Positions 62,142 to 64,000 of a DNA stretch of 64,000 bases are shown piece by piece (the first letter of the stretch is position 1; each line of letters starts with the position of its first letter). The notes under the pieces are model-generated. The model was not told the origin of the DNA, did no database searches, and was given only the letters and a program-made list of their open reading frames with translations. Source of the stretch: Gracilariopsis chorda (lineage: Eukaryota; Rhodophyta; Florideophyceae; Gracilariales; Gracilariaceae); NCBI GenBank assembly GCA_003194525.1, contig NBIV01000017.1, positions 310,001 through 374,000 on the forward strand, read 5' to 3'. A program made the position numbers and the translations under genes.

Positions 62142-63917
62142 ATGCCGCCCCTTAACGGAAATTTTACTAGCAACGTAAGATATGCAAATCAGCAACAACG
62201 ACAATATCTCGAATTCATTAAGAACATTCATGAAAATAATACCGCAGCAGAGCCTGTTCAAATAATTGAACTTCTGAGAACTGAACACCCCCCACACAAG
62301 CTATTTACGTGTACAATTTTAAGTAATGGGCTGCTTATGCGCAAGTTTGCAAAGTTTTTTGAAGATCGCAGATTTGGTTTTGCAGAACATGTAAGCGGTA
62401 ATCTCTTGAAAACAATTGCCAAAACTCTTTTTGAGGAGTCTAATCTAGAAAATGCTTTCACTGCTATAGATTTACTCGAATAGAAGCCGGCGCCTGCCCG
62501 AACTGCACGAAAACAAGCCCTGAGATATGCTGAAGGTGAAGAAGACACCGAGGATGGGCACCAACGGGAGCTCTCACCTCCAAAAGATGTCATTGAACAA
62601 CATCACCAAAGCCAGGCGTGGCGTCCTCAAAACCTCAACATTAAGCCACAGAATAACTTCGGAGACAACAGAGATACGCTAGCGTATTACATTTCGCTTC
62701 GCTTCAAACATGACTCTTCGAAGTTTTCCGAAGCTCTTGGTGAGTGCTGGGATGAGTTTCTAAGCAAGTACAAATACGTTCCCTTAGATTCCAAGCTATC
62801 CAACCATCAGAAACTTCAGTATTTACACCATCTTTTGCGTGGAAATGCAAAACGGTTTTATGTAAGACATATTGATGGCAGAGTGCGAAGCTTTAGAGAA
62901 GCTTCAGCAATCATGGAAAAGGAGTACAATTCGCTCTCTCGTCAGAATCGCATTGCTGCCTACGTTCGTAATTTACGAATTCAGAAATTTGTGTCAGACA
63001 GTTCCTCATTAAGTACCGCTTTGGAGAAAATTCAAGGAGAACTTTCGAAACTTGCCCCGCAAGGCCCCATGCACAGCCGCTCCGAACGCAGTCGCATTGA
63101 GTACTTACAGAACGCTTTAATTGGCCGTTCTTGGGCGCGAGATGCATGCAGCAGAGCCAATGCGGGACCGATTAGCTATCACTAAGTCTATGAACAGTTG
63201 GAAGCCGCAATTCAACTGGATCAGGAGGAGAAAACTGGTCGTATGCGAGATCAAAAGAGTCTGCACTTAGAATCAATCTTCACAAGTGATTTCCAAAACT
63301 CCGACACGATTGAAACCTTTTCTGCTGGCCAGTTTCGATACGCACGCCATCAGCGTTCCTCATACCGGACAAACTTTCGTCAATCCAATAGCAGACGGAA
63401 CGTTCAATGTTGGAATTGTGGTAAATTCGGACATGTTATTGCCGAATGCAGGCAACGCGAGGACCTCACCAACAATGCCGCCAACCTTGTGCAATATTTG
63501 CAACGTAATGGATGCAAGGATGAGAACAAGGCTTTGAAACACGTCCTGTGTGAAATCTGCCAACTTCTCGAAGAGTCCAGTGATTGCGATGATTTCAAAA
63601 GCGCGGAAACATTCTCTGCTTCCAACGGCGAGGCAGATATTAATGCAGACAACGAAAACTCTGATCTTTCCAAACAATGTTTTGCGTCGCATTTTGGAAC
63701 GCAAAGTACCGACCTCTTCCTCTCGAACTGTCTTCAGCATTTTGAACTGGGGATACTAATGAATTCTGGCGTAGTGCTCCTCCCAAGCCGCAGAACAAGA
63801 AAGGACCAGACAATTCCTTCACTGGGTCACCTCGAATCATTCGTCTTTGTACACGAAAGCAAGTACGTTAGAGTTCTCAAACAACTCGTTGGAACCTTAT
63901 TGACATTCACAATGTGA
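62142..63917 (+). pseudogene. LTR-retrotransposon gag with CCHC zinc knuckle
   Basis: ATG 62,142 (MPPLNGNFTSNVRYANQQQR). A single frame with two nonsense codons, TAG at 62,481-62,483 and TAA at 63,183-63,185, runs to 63,917. The middle has a capsid-like helical region (NHQKLQYLHHLLRGNAKRFY, IMEKEYNSLSRQNRIAAYVR). A zinc knuckle CWNCGKFGHVIAEC (about 63,409-63,450) and an acidic tail follow. Immediately after, in another frame near 63,945, CPESGAQQSV looks like the start of a protease with Glu in place of the catalytic Asp. The pol gene lies beyond the window. Gag would package the element RNA. Family (Copia, Gypsy or other) cannot be set without pol. Confidence 0.7.
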
Positions 63918-64000
63918 AGACAAGTTCATTCGACAGAAAACGACGCGAATTTCAGGGTGCATGTCCGGAATCTGGCGCACAACAATCTGTACTAGAAAAA

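Overview
The window is eukaryotic nuclear DNA from a transposon-rich region. Its plausible host genes (a ligase, two methyltransferases, a small kinase) are single long ATG-initiated reading frames without visible introns. Everything else is dominated by Helitron, Gypsy, Copia, PIF/Harbinger and pogo-type elements. Intron-poor genes among dense transposons, with a betaine-type N-methyltransferase, suggest an alga, most plausibly a red alga. This is an inference from gene style; no marker gene in the window proves it.

Layout. 0.7-4.3 kb: decayed Copia retrotransposon pieces. 5.4-6.1 kb: a Gypsy gag fragment abutting a heavily decayed Helitron copy (6.1-11.0 kb). 12.3-12.7 kb: a solitary non-autonomous Helitron. 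13.2-15.4 kb: a PIF/Harbinger transposase and its Myb-like partner, convergent and both broken by frameshifts. 15.6-40.6 kb: a head-to-tail array of six Helitron-type units (A-F) that abut exactly at GC-rich hairpin + CTTG 3' ends. Units C and E carry Rep/helicase genes; A, B, D and F are short non-autonomous relatives. Unit E is split at 27.9-38.1 kb by a complete 10.1-kb chromovirus-like Gypsy element on the minus strand, with 563-bp LTRs, a GAAAC target duplication and an additional long ORF antisense to its pol genes.

41.7-46.7 kb is the main island of intact genes: an ATP-grasp amino-acid/dipeptide ligase (+), a sarcosine/dimethylglycine-type N-methyltransferase (-), and a second methyltransferase-like protein (+) that has lost the SAM-binding glycine loop. 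The two methyltransferase genes are divergent across a repeat-containing 1-kb intergenic region. Between ligase and methyltransferase lie two adjacent long palindromes. Together the genes suggest a small specialised nitrogen-metabolite pathway (dipeptide or betaine type).

47-64 kb: a small palindromic MITE-like element, a broken aminoglycoside-phosphotransferase-fold kinase, a small unknown ORF, two divergently placed pogo-like transposase pseudogenes, a small eukaryotic protein kinase with DFD instead of DFG, and at the right edge the 5' part (leader, zinc-finger ORF, gag) of another LTR retrotransposon running out of the window. No rRNA, tRNA or CRISPR was recognised.
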